DNA of 64,000 bases from Streptomonospora wellingtoniae. GTDB lineage: Bacteria; Actinomycetota; Actinomycetes; Streptosporangiales; Streptosporangiaceae. The position numbers and the translations under genes were made by a program. This document shows, one piece after another, positions 35,620 through 43,494 of the stretch. The number at the start of each line of letters is the position of its first letter. Position 1 is the stretch's first letter. The notes under the pieces are model-generated. The model saw nothing but the letters and a program-made list of their open reading frames with translations. It was not told where the DNA came from and ran no database searches. The stretch lies in the NCBI RefSeq assembly GCF_031845375.1, contig NZ_JAVREK010000009.1, forward strand, positions 124,001 to 188,000. The letters run 5' to 3'.

Positions 35620-36918
35620 TTACGGGTGCGGGTGGGGGAGGTCGGGTTCGGCGGTCGGGGCGGGTGCGGGGGTGCCGTGGTCGAGTGAGCACGGCAGTTC
35701 CATGGTGACGATGGTGGGTCCGCCGGCGGGGCTGGTGGTGTTCATGGTGCCATCGAATGCGGAGAGGCGGCGGCGGATGCCGGTGAGGCCGGTGCCGGCT
35801 TGGGGTTGGAGGCCGCCGCTGCCGTCGTCGCCGACGGTGATGACGAGGCGGTCGTGGCCGTGGTTGATGCGGATCCAGGCGCGGGTGGCGGCGGCGTGTT
35901 TGGCGGTGTTGGTGAGGAGTTCGGCGACGGCGAAGTAGGCGGCGGACTCGACGGGGCCGGGGGGTCGGCCGGGAAGGTCGATGTCGACGGTGATGGGGAT
36001 GTGGTGGGTGAGGGCGAGGGCGCGGACGGCGCCGTCGAGTCCGCGTTCGACGAGGACGGGCGGGTGGATGCCGCGGACGAGGTCGCGGAGTTCGGTGAGG
36101 GCTTGGCGGGTGGTTTCGCGGGCTTCGGCGAGCAGGGTCTGGGCGGTGCGGGGGTCGTGGGTGAGCATCTCTTCGGCCAGGCCCAGGCTCATGCCGAGGG
36201 CGACGAGGCGGGCTTGGGCTCCGTCGTGGAGGTCGCGTTCGATGCGGCGGACTTCGGAGGCCTGGGCGTCGATGGTGTGGGCGCGGCTGGTGGCGAGGTG
36301 GGCGACGCGGGCGGTGAGGCGGTCGTGTTCGGTGGGGGCGAGGAGGCGGCGGTTGAGGCGGGCGTAGGTGTGGATGGCGGCGGGGGTGAGGAGGTAGGCG
36401 AGGGTGAGCAGGAGTGCGCCGGTGATGAGGGAGGGCCAGGCTTCGGCTTGGGTGGTGACGGGTTGGAGTGCGTAGATGCTGGGGTCGTAGCGCCAGGTGT
36501 AGGTGTGGGCGAGGGCGAGGGCGGCGTGGGTGAGCAGGACGGAGGGCAGGGCGGCGAGGGCGAGGCCGGCGGTGCTGTTGGCGGCGAGCCAGGTGTAGTC
36601 GCGGCGGGTGGCGGGGTCGCGGAGCAGGGTGGTGATCTGGGTGGTCAGGCGGGTGTCGGGCAGGGGCCGGTAGGCGGGGGCGGGCACGGCGCCTTGGGTG
36701 AGCAGGTGGGCGAGGATGCGGCGGTGGGTGTTGGCGTGGCCGCGCAGCAGCCGGGTGAGGGCGGCGAGGAGGGGCACGCCGACCCAGATGGCCGAGAGTG
36801 CGGCGGCGACCAGGCTGAGGGCGAGGAGTAGGACCCCGGCTAGGGCGTGTGCTGTGAGCAGCGGTGACCACACCAGCAGGGTGAGTCGGGTGTGGGGCCG
36901 GTAGTGGGGTCGGGCCAT
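35620..36918 (-). CDS. Sensor histidine kinase (HisKA_3 type)
   Basis: 432 residues from ATG 36918, behind GAAGGA. Four or more membrane segments occupy about 10-55 and 110-182 (the two 'sensor' domains). The dimerisation box has His231 ('RRIERDLHDGAQARLVALG'), the ATP-binding domain has the N-box 'FAVAELLTNTAKHA', 'VGDDGSGG' (G1) and 'GTGLTGIRRRLSAFDG' (G2). It phosphorylates the co-transcribed response regulator. The signal is probably membrane-related, since there is no extracellular domain of size. Confidence 0.94.
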   Translation of the reverse strand: MARPHYRPHTRLTLLVWSPLLTAHALAGVLLLALSLVAAALSAIWVGVPLLAALTRLLRGHANTHRRILAHLLTQGAVPAPAYRPLPDTRLTTQITTLLRDPATRRDYTWLAANSTAGLALAALPSVLLTHAALALAHTYTWRYDPSIYALQPVTTQAEAWPSLITGALLLTLAYLLTPAAIHTYARLNRRLLAPTEHDRLTARVAHLATSRAHTIDAQASEVRRIERDLHDGAQARLVALGMSLGLAEEMLTHDPRTAQTLLAEARETTRQALTELRDLVRGIHPPVLVERGLDGAVRALALTHHIPITVDIDLPGRPPGPVESAAYFAVAELLTNTAKHAAATRAWIRINHGHDRLVITVGDDGSGGLQPQAGTGLTGIRRRLSAFDGTMNTTSPAGGPTIVTMELPCSLDHGTPAPAPTAEPDLPHPHP

Positions 36919-37010
36919 GGCGGGTCCTTCGGGGCGGTGCGGTGGCGGGTGGGGCCTCCTTCCATTGTGGCGTGCGGCGGGTGCGGGTGTCGGTGGTGCG
37001 CGGGTGTGTG

Positions 37011-37976
37011 TCAGCGCCAGCGCATGTCGGAGGCGTAGGGCAGCCGCGGGGTGGGGGCGGGTGCGTGGTTGTCGAGGGCGTCGCGCAGCTGGGTCCAGGA
37101 TTGGCGGGGGGTGTTGTGGGTGCGGGTGCAGCCGCCGCGTTGGGTGCAGGCGGTGTGTTGGGACAGAGCGCCGGCGGCGCGCAGGGGCTGGTCGTGGTGG
37201 CGGAGGCCCCAGGCGGAGACGTTGGCCCATTGGCGGGCTTGGATGCCGTCGGTGCGGTAGATCTGGGGCAGGGCGTGGACGGTAGGGGCGGCGCCGGTGG
37301 CGAGGTAGTGGATGTCGGCGAGGGTCCAGCCGTTGTTGCAGGTGGTGGAGGTGTGTCCGGGGGTGGGGCAGCCGCCGGCGGAGTTGGCGGCGTAGAGGCG
37401 CCGGTCGGTGGCGGCGGTGTAGGCGGCGGCCCAGGCGCGGGCCCAGGCGGGGCCGGACCAGGAGGGTTCGGCGTCGATGGCGCCGGTGACGGTGAGGTGG
37501 TCGGTGTCGGCGCGGTCGGCGGCGGTGTCGACGATGCGGGCCCATTGGCGGCCAGCGCGGCGGCCGGGGATGCGGCCGTCGTTCTTGTTGTTGACGCCCA
37601 GGGCGAGCTGGGTTGTGGTGTCGGAGTCGTTGCAGCGGGTGAATCCGGCGGAGTAGGCGGCGGCGATGTCGATGGTGTCGCCGATGGGGATGCGGGGTGT
37701 GGTGGTCTGGGCGGTGGTGCCGGGGTGGCGGAGCCGGTCGGGGTGTTCCTGGGTGCCGAGGAAGAGGATGCGTAGGCCGTTCTGGCCGGTGGATGCGGCG
37801 GCGCAGCCGATGTCGTGGGCGTGGTCGGTGTCGTCGGGGGTGCCGGTGGCGGTGATGTAGTGGCTGGTGGTGTGGCCGGGGTAGTCGGGTCGGGCGTGGG
37901 CGGCGGTGGGGGTGGCGGCGAGGGTGAGTGCGGCGGCGGCGGTGGTGAGGGCGCGCAGGGCGGGTGTGGTGGTCAC
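37011..37976 (-). CDS. Secreted protein of unknown family
   Basis: 321 residues from GTG 37976, behind CAGGAGA. A Sec signal peptide ends near 'TPTAAHA' (residues 1-27). The mature part has at least six Cys ('DIGCAAAS', 'GFTRCND', 'GGCPTPGHTSTTCNNG', 'HTACTQRGGC'), suggesting disulfides, and aromatic-rich segments such as 'QWARIVDTAADRA' and 'PSWSGPAWARAWAAAY'. I do not recognise the family; a glycan-binding or hydrolase domain is possible but unproved. It is 92 bp upstream of the histidine kinase on the same strand and might be linked to it. Confidence 0.7.
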   Translation of the reverse strand: MTTTPALRALTTAAAALTLAATPTAAHARPDYPGHTTSHYITATGTPDDTDHAHDIGCAAASTGQNGLRILFLGTQEHPDRLRHPGTTAQTTTPRIPIGDTIDIAAAYSAGFTRCNDSDTTTQLALGVNNKNDGRIPGRRAGRQWARIVDTAADRADTDHLTVTGAIDAEPSWSGPAWARAWAAAYTAATDRRLYAANSAGGCPTPGHTSTTCNNGWTLADIHYLATGAAPTVHALPQIYRTDGIQARQWANVSAWGLRHHDQPLRAAGALSQHTACTQRGGCTRTHNTPRQSWTQLRDALDNHAPAPTPRLPYASDMRWR

Positions 37977-38468
37977 GGGCTCTCCTGGCTGGTCGCGGAC
38001 CTTGTCAGGTCTATTGAGCCGCGTGGTGGGGTGGTGGGGCACGCACCCTGCGAAGGCGGGCGTTTTCGGGACGACCTGGGACGATGCGGGGCGATGCGGT
38101 CGGATGGGGTGGGTGGGCGATGCGCGGGGGCAGGGGGCGGGGCCGGGCATGCGAAGCGCCCCCGCGCCCGCCGGTGGGCGGGCGCGGAGGCGCCGGTGTG
38201 TTGGTGCGCGGGAGCCGGTGCGGCGGTCGCCTCACGGCGCGGGGCACAACGCGGCTCCGGTGTCCGCCCGCGTGCGGCGCGCAGGGCGCCGAGCGGACGC
38301 GGTATTCCGCGAAGGCGTTGTATGGAGCCCGGGGGACACTTTCTACCGCACCGGCTCCCGCAGTGTGTGTAACGGCGGTGGGGTGCGGTGGTATTCCGGC
38401 GGGCGGGATCGGGGGACGAATCGGGGGACTCGCGGGCTCCGGTTTCCCGTGCAATGCCGCAACCTGTG
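37977..38468. other. Intergenic region, 492 bp, no supported gene
   Basis: This lies between divergent genes. It contains open frames but none with a family signature or good start. Its left part is G-rich on the + strand like the neighbouring block. No clear promoter could be identified. Confidence 0.5.
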
Positions 38469-38912
38469 ATGATTCTGGGTGTGTGGCGTGAACTGATCGT
38501 GGAGCTGTACCCCATGGCCGAGCCGGCCGCGCCGGCGGACGCGGCGACCGTCGCCCTGATCGAGAAGGAGTTGGGGCTGCCGGTGCCGTTCGAGCTGGCG
38601 TCGTTCTTCGCCGAGTGCGACGGGGTGTGCAACGAGTACGGCGACGCGGTGGTGTGGCCGGTGCAGCGGGTGGTGGAGGACAACCTGGCGATGCGGGCCG
38701 AGCCGGACTACGTGGAGTTGTATGCGCCGTTCCACGATCTGGTGTTCTTCGGTGACAGCGACGTGGGGCCGCAGTTCGCCTGGGTGCACACCGACTACGG
38801 GCCGGCGGTCGTGGTGTGGGACCACGAGACGGATCGGCGGCGGCTGGTGGCGGTGTCGCTGCGCGACTATCTGGTGCGGTGTCTGGGCGGGGGCGGCGGG
38901 TGGTGGCGGTGA
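38469..38912 (+). CDS. SMI1/KNR4-family protein
   Basis: 147 residues from ATG 38469 (GTG 38481 is an alternative). 'LIEKELGLPVPFELASFFAE' and 'CDGVCNEYGDAVVWPVQRV' are the SMI1/KNR4 pattern, ending 'TDRRRLVAVSLRDYLVRCL'. In bacteria such proteins are often immunity proteins against polymorphic toxins, but no toxin gene is adjacent. Its last ~10 residues are Gly/Trp-rich. Function inferred from family only. Confidence 0.83.
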   Translation: MILGVWRELIVELYPMAEPAAPADAATVALIEKELGLPVPFELASFFAECDGVCNEYGDAVVWPVQRVVEDNLAMRAEPDYVELYAPFHDLVFFGDSDVGPQFAWVHTDYGPAVVVWDHETDRRRLVAVSLRDYLVRCLGGGGGWWR

Positions 38913-39063
38913 GGCGGGCCCGCTGAGCTGCGGCGTTGGGGGTGGGGGGTGGCGCTGCGGTCACGCGGTCGGCCTGACCTGCGACTTTGTGCTATTTTGC
39001 GTGCGTTGCCCCGCCGGTGGGCGGGGTGTGTGTCCGCCCGAGCAGGAAAGAGCGAGTCCAGCG

Positions 39064-39750
39064 ATGTCTGAGTCCTCGGCTACGCAGCGCGACGGCGCCC
39101 GGGCGCGGGTGCGCCTGCAGGGCGCGCCCGTGGAGTCCTATCCGGAGCCGGCGCCGGAGGTGCTGCGGGGCCGGGTGCGCGAGATCACCGAGGTGGGGGC
39201 CGAGGTGCTGCACCGGCCGTGCCGGTGGGTCGGCGGCGAGGAGTTCGCCACGCCCGGGCTGGCGGCGCTGATCGACGACATGTTCGCGTCGATGTATGCG
39301 GCCGAGGGTGTGGGGTTGGCGGCGAACCAGGTCGGGGTGGACCTGCGGGTGTTCGTCTACGACTGCCCGGACGACGACGGGGTGCGCCATGTGGGGCACG
39401 TGTGCAACCCGGTGGCGGCCGAGCGCGAGGGCGACGGCGAGGTGCTGGCGCTGGAGGACGAGGGGTGCCTGTCGGTGCCGGGTCCCCATGCGGAGCTGGC
39501 CCGGCCCGAGTACGCGCTGGTGCGCGGGTTCGACCGCGACGGGCGGCCGGTGGAGATCGCCGGCAGCGGGTACTTCGCGCGGTGTTTGCAGCACGAGACC
39601 GACCACACGCTGGGGCGGTTGTACATCGACCGGTTGGCCAAGCGCACGCGGCGCAAGGTGCTGCGGCGGATGGAGGACATGCGCGCCGAGGTGCTGGAGC
39701 GGCGCCGGGACAACGCCGAGCGCTTGGCGGCGGGCGGCGCGGAGTCCTAG
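39064..39750 (+). CDS. def: Peptide deformylase
   Basis: 228 residues from ATG 39064. Motif 1 'GVGLAANQVG' (82-91), motif 2 'EGCLSVPG' with metal ligand Cys135, and motif 3 'QHETDHTLG' with His177, Glu178 and His181 form the Fe(II)/Zn site that removes the N-formyl group from new proteins. The ~45-residue N-terminal extension and the charged helix after residue 190 ('KRTRRKVLRRMEDMRAEVLE') are seen in actinobacterial forms. A second, primary def gene is likely elsewhere with fmt; this one is alone. Confidence 0.94.
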   Translation: MSESSATQRDGARARVRLQGAPVESYPEPAPEVLRGRVREITEVGAEVLHRPCRWVGGEEFATPGLAALIDDMFASMYAAEGVGLAANQVGVDLRVFVYDCPDDDGVRHVGHVCNPVAAEREGDGEVLALEDEGCLSVPGPHAELARPEYALVRGFDRDGRPVEIAGSGYFARCLQHETDHTLGRLYIDRLAKRTRRKVLRRMEDMRAEVLERRRDNAERLAAGGAES

Positions 39751-39783
39751 GCGGTCGGGCGCCGGGTCGGCGGCGGCCGCGCG

Positions 39784-40506
39784 TCAGGTGCCGCTGCCGG
39801 GCCCGTGCTGTGCGGGGCGCAGGCTCTCGCCGGGGACGAGGTGGCCGGTGAAGCCCCGCGCGCACAGGCGCTCGCCCGCCTGCCACACCCGGTCGGGGAT
39901 GTCCACGGGTGCGCTCCAGCCGCGCTGGGCGTAGACCGCGAGCCGCTGCAGGTCGCCGACGAGGAAGTCGATGAGTTCGGCGGGGCTGTGCTCGGGTGTG
40001 GTGTAGGCGCGGTAGCCGCCGCCGAAGCAGCTGAAGGTCCAGTGGGGGCCGGGCCAGTGCACGGCGGCGGTGGCCAGGGCGCGGCGGGCCATGTAGGGCT
40101 TGGCGGTGGCGACGGCGCGGCGGGGGCGGGTTCCTGCGGTGGCGGCGAGGTCGCGGGCCAGGTGGAAGTTCTCGGCGGTGTTGGTGGCGCGCGTTTCCAG
40201 CAGGACGGCGTCGCGGGGGATGGGTGCGCTCGCGCGTGCGGCGCGGGCGAAGGTGGCGGCTTCGGACTCGGGCCAGCGCGGGCCGTGGTCGTCGCCGCCG
40301 GTGCGCCGGCCGCGGTCGCCGCTGAAGACCAGCAGGGGCGCGGCGCCGGCGTGCCAGAGGCGGGCGGCGTGGTCGGCGACGCGCAGGTCGTGGCTGCCCA
40401 GGACGAGTACCAGGTCGTTGCCGGTGCCGGCGTCGGCGGCGGGGTGGGTGTGGAAGTCCCATAGGAGCTCGGCCAGGGCGTGGGTGGTGCTGTCGAGCTC
40501 TCTCAC
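39784..40506 (-). CDS. YdcF-family (DUF218) protein
   Basis: 240 residues from GTG 40506 (weak ribosome site). 'LVLVLGSHDLRVADHAARLW' opens the Rossmann-like fold; 'LLVFSGDRGRRTG', 'PESEAATFARAA' and 'LLETRATNTAENFHLARDL' are the YdcF blocks, with the conserved TxxNT motif. The fold binds S-adenosylmethionine in E. coli YdcF; the biological role is unclear. No membrane segments are seen. It is convergent with the deformylase gene. Confidence 0.85.
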   Translation of the reverse strand: MRELDSTTHALAELLWDFHTHPAADAGTGNDLVLVLGSHDLRVADHAARLWHAGAAPLLVFSGDRGRRTGGDDHGPRWPESEAATFARAARASAPIPRDAVLLETRATNTAENFHLARDLAATAGTRPRRAVATAKPYMARRALATAAVHWPGPHWTFSCFGGGYRAYTTPEHSPAELIDFLVGDLQRLAVYAQRGWSAPVDIPDRVWQAGERLCARGFTGHLVPGESLRPAQHGPGSGT

Positions 40507-40603
40507 GGGGGCCAGGCTAGCGCGGCGGGCGCGGCCGGGGGTGCGGGGCGGCGGGGCGGGGGCCGGTGGCCGGTGAACGGGGGTCTGCGGCGGGTCGCGA
40601 GGG

Positions 40604-40630
40604 GGCCAATCCGCCGGGATTGGCCCTTTT
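40604..40630 (+). terminator. Intrinsic terminator or attenuator upstream of the lipoprotein gene
   Basis: Perfect stem GGCCAATCC/GGATTGGCC with loop gccg, then CTTTT. It is oriented with the + strand between the divergent YdcF and lipoprotein genes, where there is no + strand gene to end, so it may be an attenuator in the lipoprotein leader. Confidence 0.7.
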
Positions 40631-40794
40631 CGGCGGGCGTGCGGGGTGCGGCGGGGGTCGGCGCGGCCGCCGGCGGGATGTGGTATTCGGCGCTGGCCTG
40701 GGCAGGTATGCCCGTAGCGCCGTGTCCGGCGGCCGGGGGGCCTGTGTCGGATGCGGGGCGGGGCGGTGCGCGATACCGGGTGAGGGGGCCGTCG

Positions 40795-41196
40795 ATGCGC
40801 GCAGGTGCGGTGGCGGGGCCGGTCGTGGTGGCGGTGGCGGTGGCGCTGTGCGGGTGCGGGCTCAGGGCGCTGCCCTCGGGCCCGGCCGGAGGCGACGCGC
40901 GGCCCGGGCCGCCGGAGCAGGCGCGGTCCGACCGGGGGACGGGTGTGCGCGGCCGGGTGGTGGGGGTGCGGGGGGAGCCGGGAGGGCACTGCCTGCTGGA
41001 GGCGCGGGCCGCGTCGGCGTGGGCGCCGCCGGTGCCCGACCGGGCGGTGATCAGCGACGCCGAGGGCCGTTACTTCTGGGCGCTGCCGGAGGCCACGTAC
41101 ACGATCGCGGCGCGCTGCGGCGCCGACCGGGGGCGGGTGGAGGGTGTGGAGGTCGTCCGCGGGCGGGTGGCGGGCGCCGACATCGTCGTTCGGTGA
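40795..41196 (+). CDS. Lipoprotein with carboxypeptidase-regulatory-like domain
   Basis: 133 residues from ATG 40795, behind GAGGGGG. A lipoprotein signal ends LCGC near residue 20-21, anchoring it at the outer face of the membrane. The mature part contains 'RGRVVGVRGEPGGHCLLEAR' and 'VISDAEGRYFWALPEATYTI', the beta-sandwich pattern of CarboxypepD_reg/PEGA-like domains, plus 'VEGVEVVRGRVAGADIVV'. Role unknown. A terminator-like hairpin lies 165 bp upstream. Confidence 0.75.
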   Translation: MRAGAVAGPVVVAVAVALCGCGLRALPSGPAGGDARPGPPEQARSDRGTGVRGRVVGVRGEPGGHCLLEARAASAWAPPVPDRAVISDAEGRYFWALPEATYTIAARCGADRGRVEGVEVVRGRVAGADIVVR

Positions 41197-41227
41197 TGGC
41201 GCGGGGGCCGGCGGGTAGGTTCGGCCC

Positions 41228-41620
41228 ATGGTCGACGTCGTCAGCAGCCGCGTCCTGATCCACCCCACCGACTTGGAGCGCAGCCGCGCCTTCTACCGCG
41301 ACGTGGTGGGGTTGGCGATCTACCGGGAGTTCGCCACGGGCGGCGGCGAGTACGGGACCGTGTTCTTCCTGGGCGGGGGGTTCTTGGAGCTGTCGGGGCG
41401 CAGTGAGCGGGCGCCTGAGCCGGGGGCGGTGCAGCTGTGGCTGCAGGTGCCCGACGTGGCGCGGGCGCGCGAGGAGTTGGCGGCGCGGGGCGCGGCGATC
41501 GTGCGCGAGCCCCGGCGCGAGCCGTGGGGGCTGGTGGAGATGTGGTTGGAGGACCCCGACAGGCTGGGTGTGTGCGTGGTGGAGGTGCCCGAGGACCATC
41601 CGGTGCGCCGCCGCGACTGA
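41228..41620 (+). CDS. VOC-family (glyoxalase/dioxygenase-fold) protein
   Basis: 130 residues. 'SRVLIHPTDLERSRAFYRDV' opens the first beta-alpha-beta-beta-beta unit, 'FLELSGR' and 'GAVQLWLQVPDVARAREEL' follow, and 'VEMWLEDPDRLGVCVVEVPE' holds the second half. VOC proteins bind divalent metals and catalyse isomerisation, lyase or dioxygenase reactions. His10-like and two acidic residues could be the ligands. Substrate unknown. It is convergent with the MarR gene. Confidence 0.87.
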   Translation: MVDVVSSRVLIHPTDLERSRAFYRDVVGLAIYREFATGGGEYGTVFFLGGGFLELSGRSERAPEPGAVQLWLQVPDVARAREELAARGAAIVREPRREPWGLVEMWLEDPDRLGVCVVEVPEDHPVRRRD

Positions 41621-41635
41621 AGCGGGGTGCGGCCT

Positions 41636-42082
41636 CTACCAGGCGGGGCGGATGCGCCCGGGTGCGGCGAGGGCCGCCAGGTCGGCGCGGAGGCGGGCCA
41701 TGCGGTCGGGGCCGATGCGCTCCTGCCAGGCGGCCGCGGCGCGGGCGGCGGCGGCCTCGGCGGCGCGGGTGGCGGCGCGGCCGCGGTCGGTGAGCTCGAC
41801 GAGGCGGGCGCGGGCGTCGTCGGGGTGGGGGCGGCGGGTGACGTAGCCGTTGCGGTGGAGTTCGTCGACGAGCTGGGCGGCGGCCTGTTTGGTCATGCCC
41901 AGGTGGGCGGCGAGCTGGGCGGTGGTGGCGCCGTGGGGGGCCAGGCGGGTGAAGGCGAACCCGTGGGCGGGGCGCAGGTCGGTGAATCCGGCCTCGTGCA
42001 CGCCGGCGTCGATGGCCTCGGTCAGTGCGGTGGAGGCTGAGAGCAGCAGGGCGGTCAGGGCGAGGTGGTCGGTGTCGGCCAT
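41636..42082 (-). CDS. MarR-family regulator
   Basis: 148 residues. The winged helix has 'TTAQLAAHLGMTKQAAAQLV' and 'NGYVTRRPHPDDARARLVEL' (wing with DxR). Helices at both ends mediate dimerisation. MarR proteins repress until a phenolic or oxidant ligand is bound. It is divergent from a cupin gene across 81 bp containing an imperfect GACTA...TAGTC repeat, so it most likely controls that gene and itself. Confidence 0.9.
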   Translation of the reverse strand: MADTDHLALTALLLSASTALTEAIDAGVHEAGFTDLRPAHGFAFTRLAPHGATTAQLAAHLGMTKQAAAQLVDELHRNGYVTRRPHPDDARARLVELTDRGRAATRAAEAAAARAAAAWQERIGPDRMARLRADLAALAAPGRIRPAW

Positions 42083-42114
42083 GGCCCCATCTTGACACAG
42101 TGGACAGGCTGCCT

Positions 42115-42135
42115 GACTATAGTTCGTATCTAGTC
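42115..42135. promoter_or_regulatory. Candidate MarR operator between marR and cupin genes
   Basis: GACTA-N11-TAGTC with two further symmetric positions, overlapping an A/T-rich TATAGT. A TTGACA (42092-42097) stands about 20 bp upstream and could form the cupin promoter. Assignment is by position. Confidence 0.45.
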
Positions 42136-42163
42136 AAGCCACTTGTCTTATTGGAGAGCGCTC

Positions 42164-42538
42164 ATGCCCCTGATCACCCGTTCCCAGGCGCGCACCCACC
42201 GCATGCACGGCGTCGCCTTCGTCTCCTACGCCGCCCCTTCCCAGGGCTCGGGCGAGCTGTGCGCCTGGCGCCTGGAGGTGCCCGCGGGCGCCGCCGGCGC
42301 TGAGCACGCCATCACCCGCGAGGAGGTCTTCCTCGGGTTGGAGGGCGTCCTGGAGCTGCGTGTGGACGGCGACACCTGGCGCCTGGAGCCCGGCGACGCG
42401 GCCGTGGTGGGCGCGGGCAGCCTCCTGAACGTGGCCAACCCGGGGCCCGGGACCGGCGCTGCCTGGGTGAGTACGAGCACCGGGCTGCGCGCGGTGACCG
42501 CCGAGGGCGCCTGGATCAGCCCGCCCTGGACGCACTGA
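42164..42538 (+). CDS. Cupin-domain protein
   Basis: 124 residues from ATG 42164, behind TTGGAG. 'EEVFLGLEGVLELRVDGDTW' and 'RLEPGDAAVVGAGSLLNVAN' are the cupin motifs; 'AAGAEHAITREEV' gives a possible metal-binding His/Glu pair, with the third ligand reduced. Small single-domain cupins include isomerases and stress proteins; reaction unknown. It is divergent from the MarR gene and likely under its control. Confidence 0.85.
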   Translation: MPLITRSQARTHRMHGVAFVSYAAPSQGSGELCAWRLEVPAGAAGAEHAITREEVFLGLEGVLELRVDGDTWRLEPGDAAVVGAGSLLNVANPGPGTGAAWVSTSTGLRAVTAEGAWISPPWTH

Positions 42539-42588
42539 CACCCCGGCCCCGGCTGCGGCACGCCCGGCCCGCGGGCGCCGCAGCCGGC

Positions 42589-43494
42589 TCAGCCGGTGCG
42601 GCGTGCGGCGCGGGCGCGCACGTCGGCGGCGCCCCCGGCGCCCACCGCCGCGGCCCGCGTGCGGCGGGTGGCCGCCAACTCCTCGCCCAGCCGCGCGAGC
42701 TCGTGCGGGGCGAAGGCGCCGATCACCCCCGGCAGGACGCCGCGCACCCCCTGCGCGGCGCGCAGCCAGGGCTGGCCGTAGACGTGGGCGCGGCGGCGGG
42801 CGATGCCCTCCACCAGCCGCTCGACGGCCGGCTCGGGCGCGTAGGTGCGGTTCATCGGCCAGGGCAGGCGCGCGCGCATCGCGCGCAGGGCGGCGTCGCT
42901 GTCGGCACCGCGCACCATGTCGGTGTCGGTCCAGCTGAGGTAGGCCACGCCCACGCCCACGCCGTGGCAGGCCTGCTCGGGTGCCAGGCAGTGGGCGAAG
43001 GCCTCCACGCCGGACTTGGCGGCGCAGTAGGCGCCCATCAGCGGGGCCGGTGTGAGCGCCGCCAGCGAGGCGACCTGCAGCAGGTAGCCGCGGCTGCGCT
43101 GGAGGGCGGGCAGGAACGCGCGGGCGGTGGCGATGCTGCCCAGCAGGTTGACCTCCACGACGCGGTCGAAGGCGGCGGCGGGGGTGTCGGTGAAGGGGCC
43201 GCCGGCGGCGATGCCGGCGTTGGCTACGACCACGTCGATGCGCCCGAAGCGCTGCTCGGCCTGCTCAGCGGCCGCGGCCAGCGCCGGGGCGTCGGTGACG
43301 TCGGCCTCGTACGCGGCGGCCGCGGGCCCGCACTCGGCGGCGACCGCCTCGAGCTCCCCGGGTTCGAGCCCGACCAGCACCGGGGTGGCTCCCTCGCGGG
43401 CCAGGCGCAGCGCCAGCAGGCGGCCCAGGCCGCGGGCCGCGCCGGTGACCACGGCGACCCTGCCCCGCAGGCGGGGGTGGCGGCGCGTGCTCAT
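42589..43494 (-). CDS. Short-chain dehydrogenase/reductase
   Basis: 301 residues from ATG 43494; the ATG overlaps the hydrolase stop (ATGA). NAD(P) motif 'VTGAARGLGRLLALRLARE', 'NAG' in 'VVANAGIAAGG', catalytic Ser near 'QVASLAALTPA' and 'YCAAK' (Tyr-x3-Lys) are all present. A ~50-residue C-terminal extension is Ala/Arg-rich. It follows an alpha/beta hydrolase gene as a coupled pair, an arrangement seen with fatty-acid or Baeyer-Villiger catabolic gene sets, but no monooxygenase is present here. Confidence 0.9.
   Translation of the reverse strand: MSTRRHPRLRGRVAVVTGAARGLGRLLALRLAREGATPVLVGLEPGELEAVAAECGPAAAAYEADVTDAPALAAAAEQAEQRFGRIDVVVANAGIAAGGPFTDTPAAAFDRVVEVNLLGSIATARAFLPALQRSRGYLLQVASLAALTPAPLMGAYCAAKSGVEAFAHCLAPEQACHGVGVGVAYLSWTDTDMVRGADSDAALRAMRARLPWPMNRTYAPEPAVERLVEGIARRRAHVYGQPWLRAAQGVRGVLPGVIGAFAPHELARLGEELAATRRTRAAAVGAGGAADVRARAARRTG

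Noticed and set aside
34817..36871. Second reading frame across the response-regulator/kinase region
   Set aside because: No domains, Pro/Arg/His-rich; the two-component genes explain the DNA.
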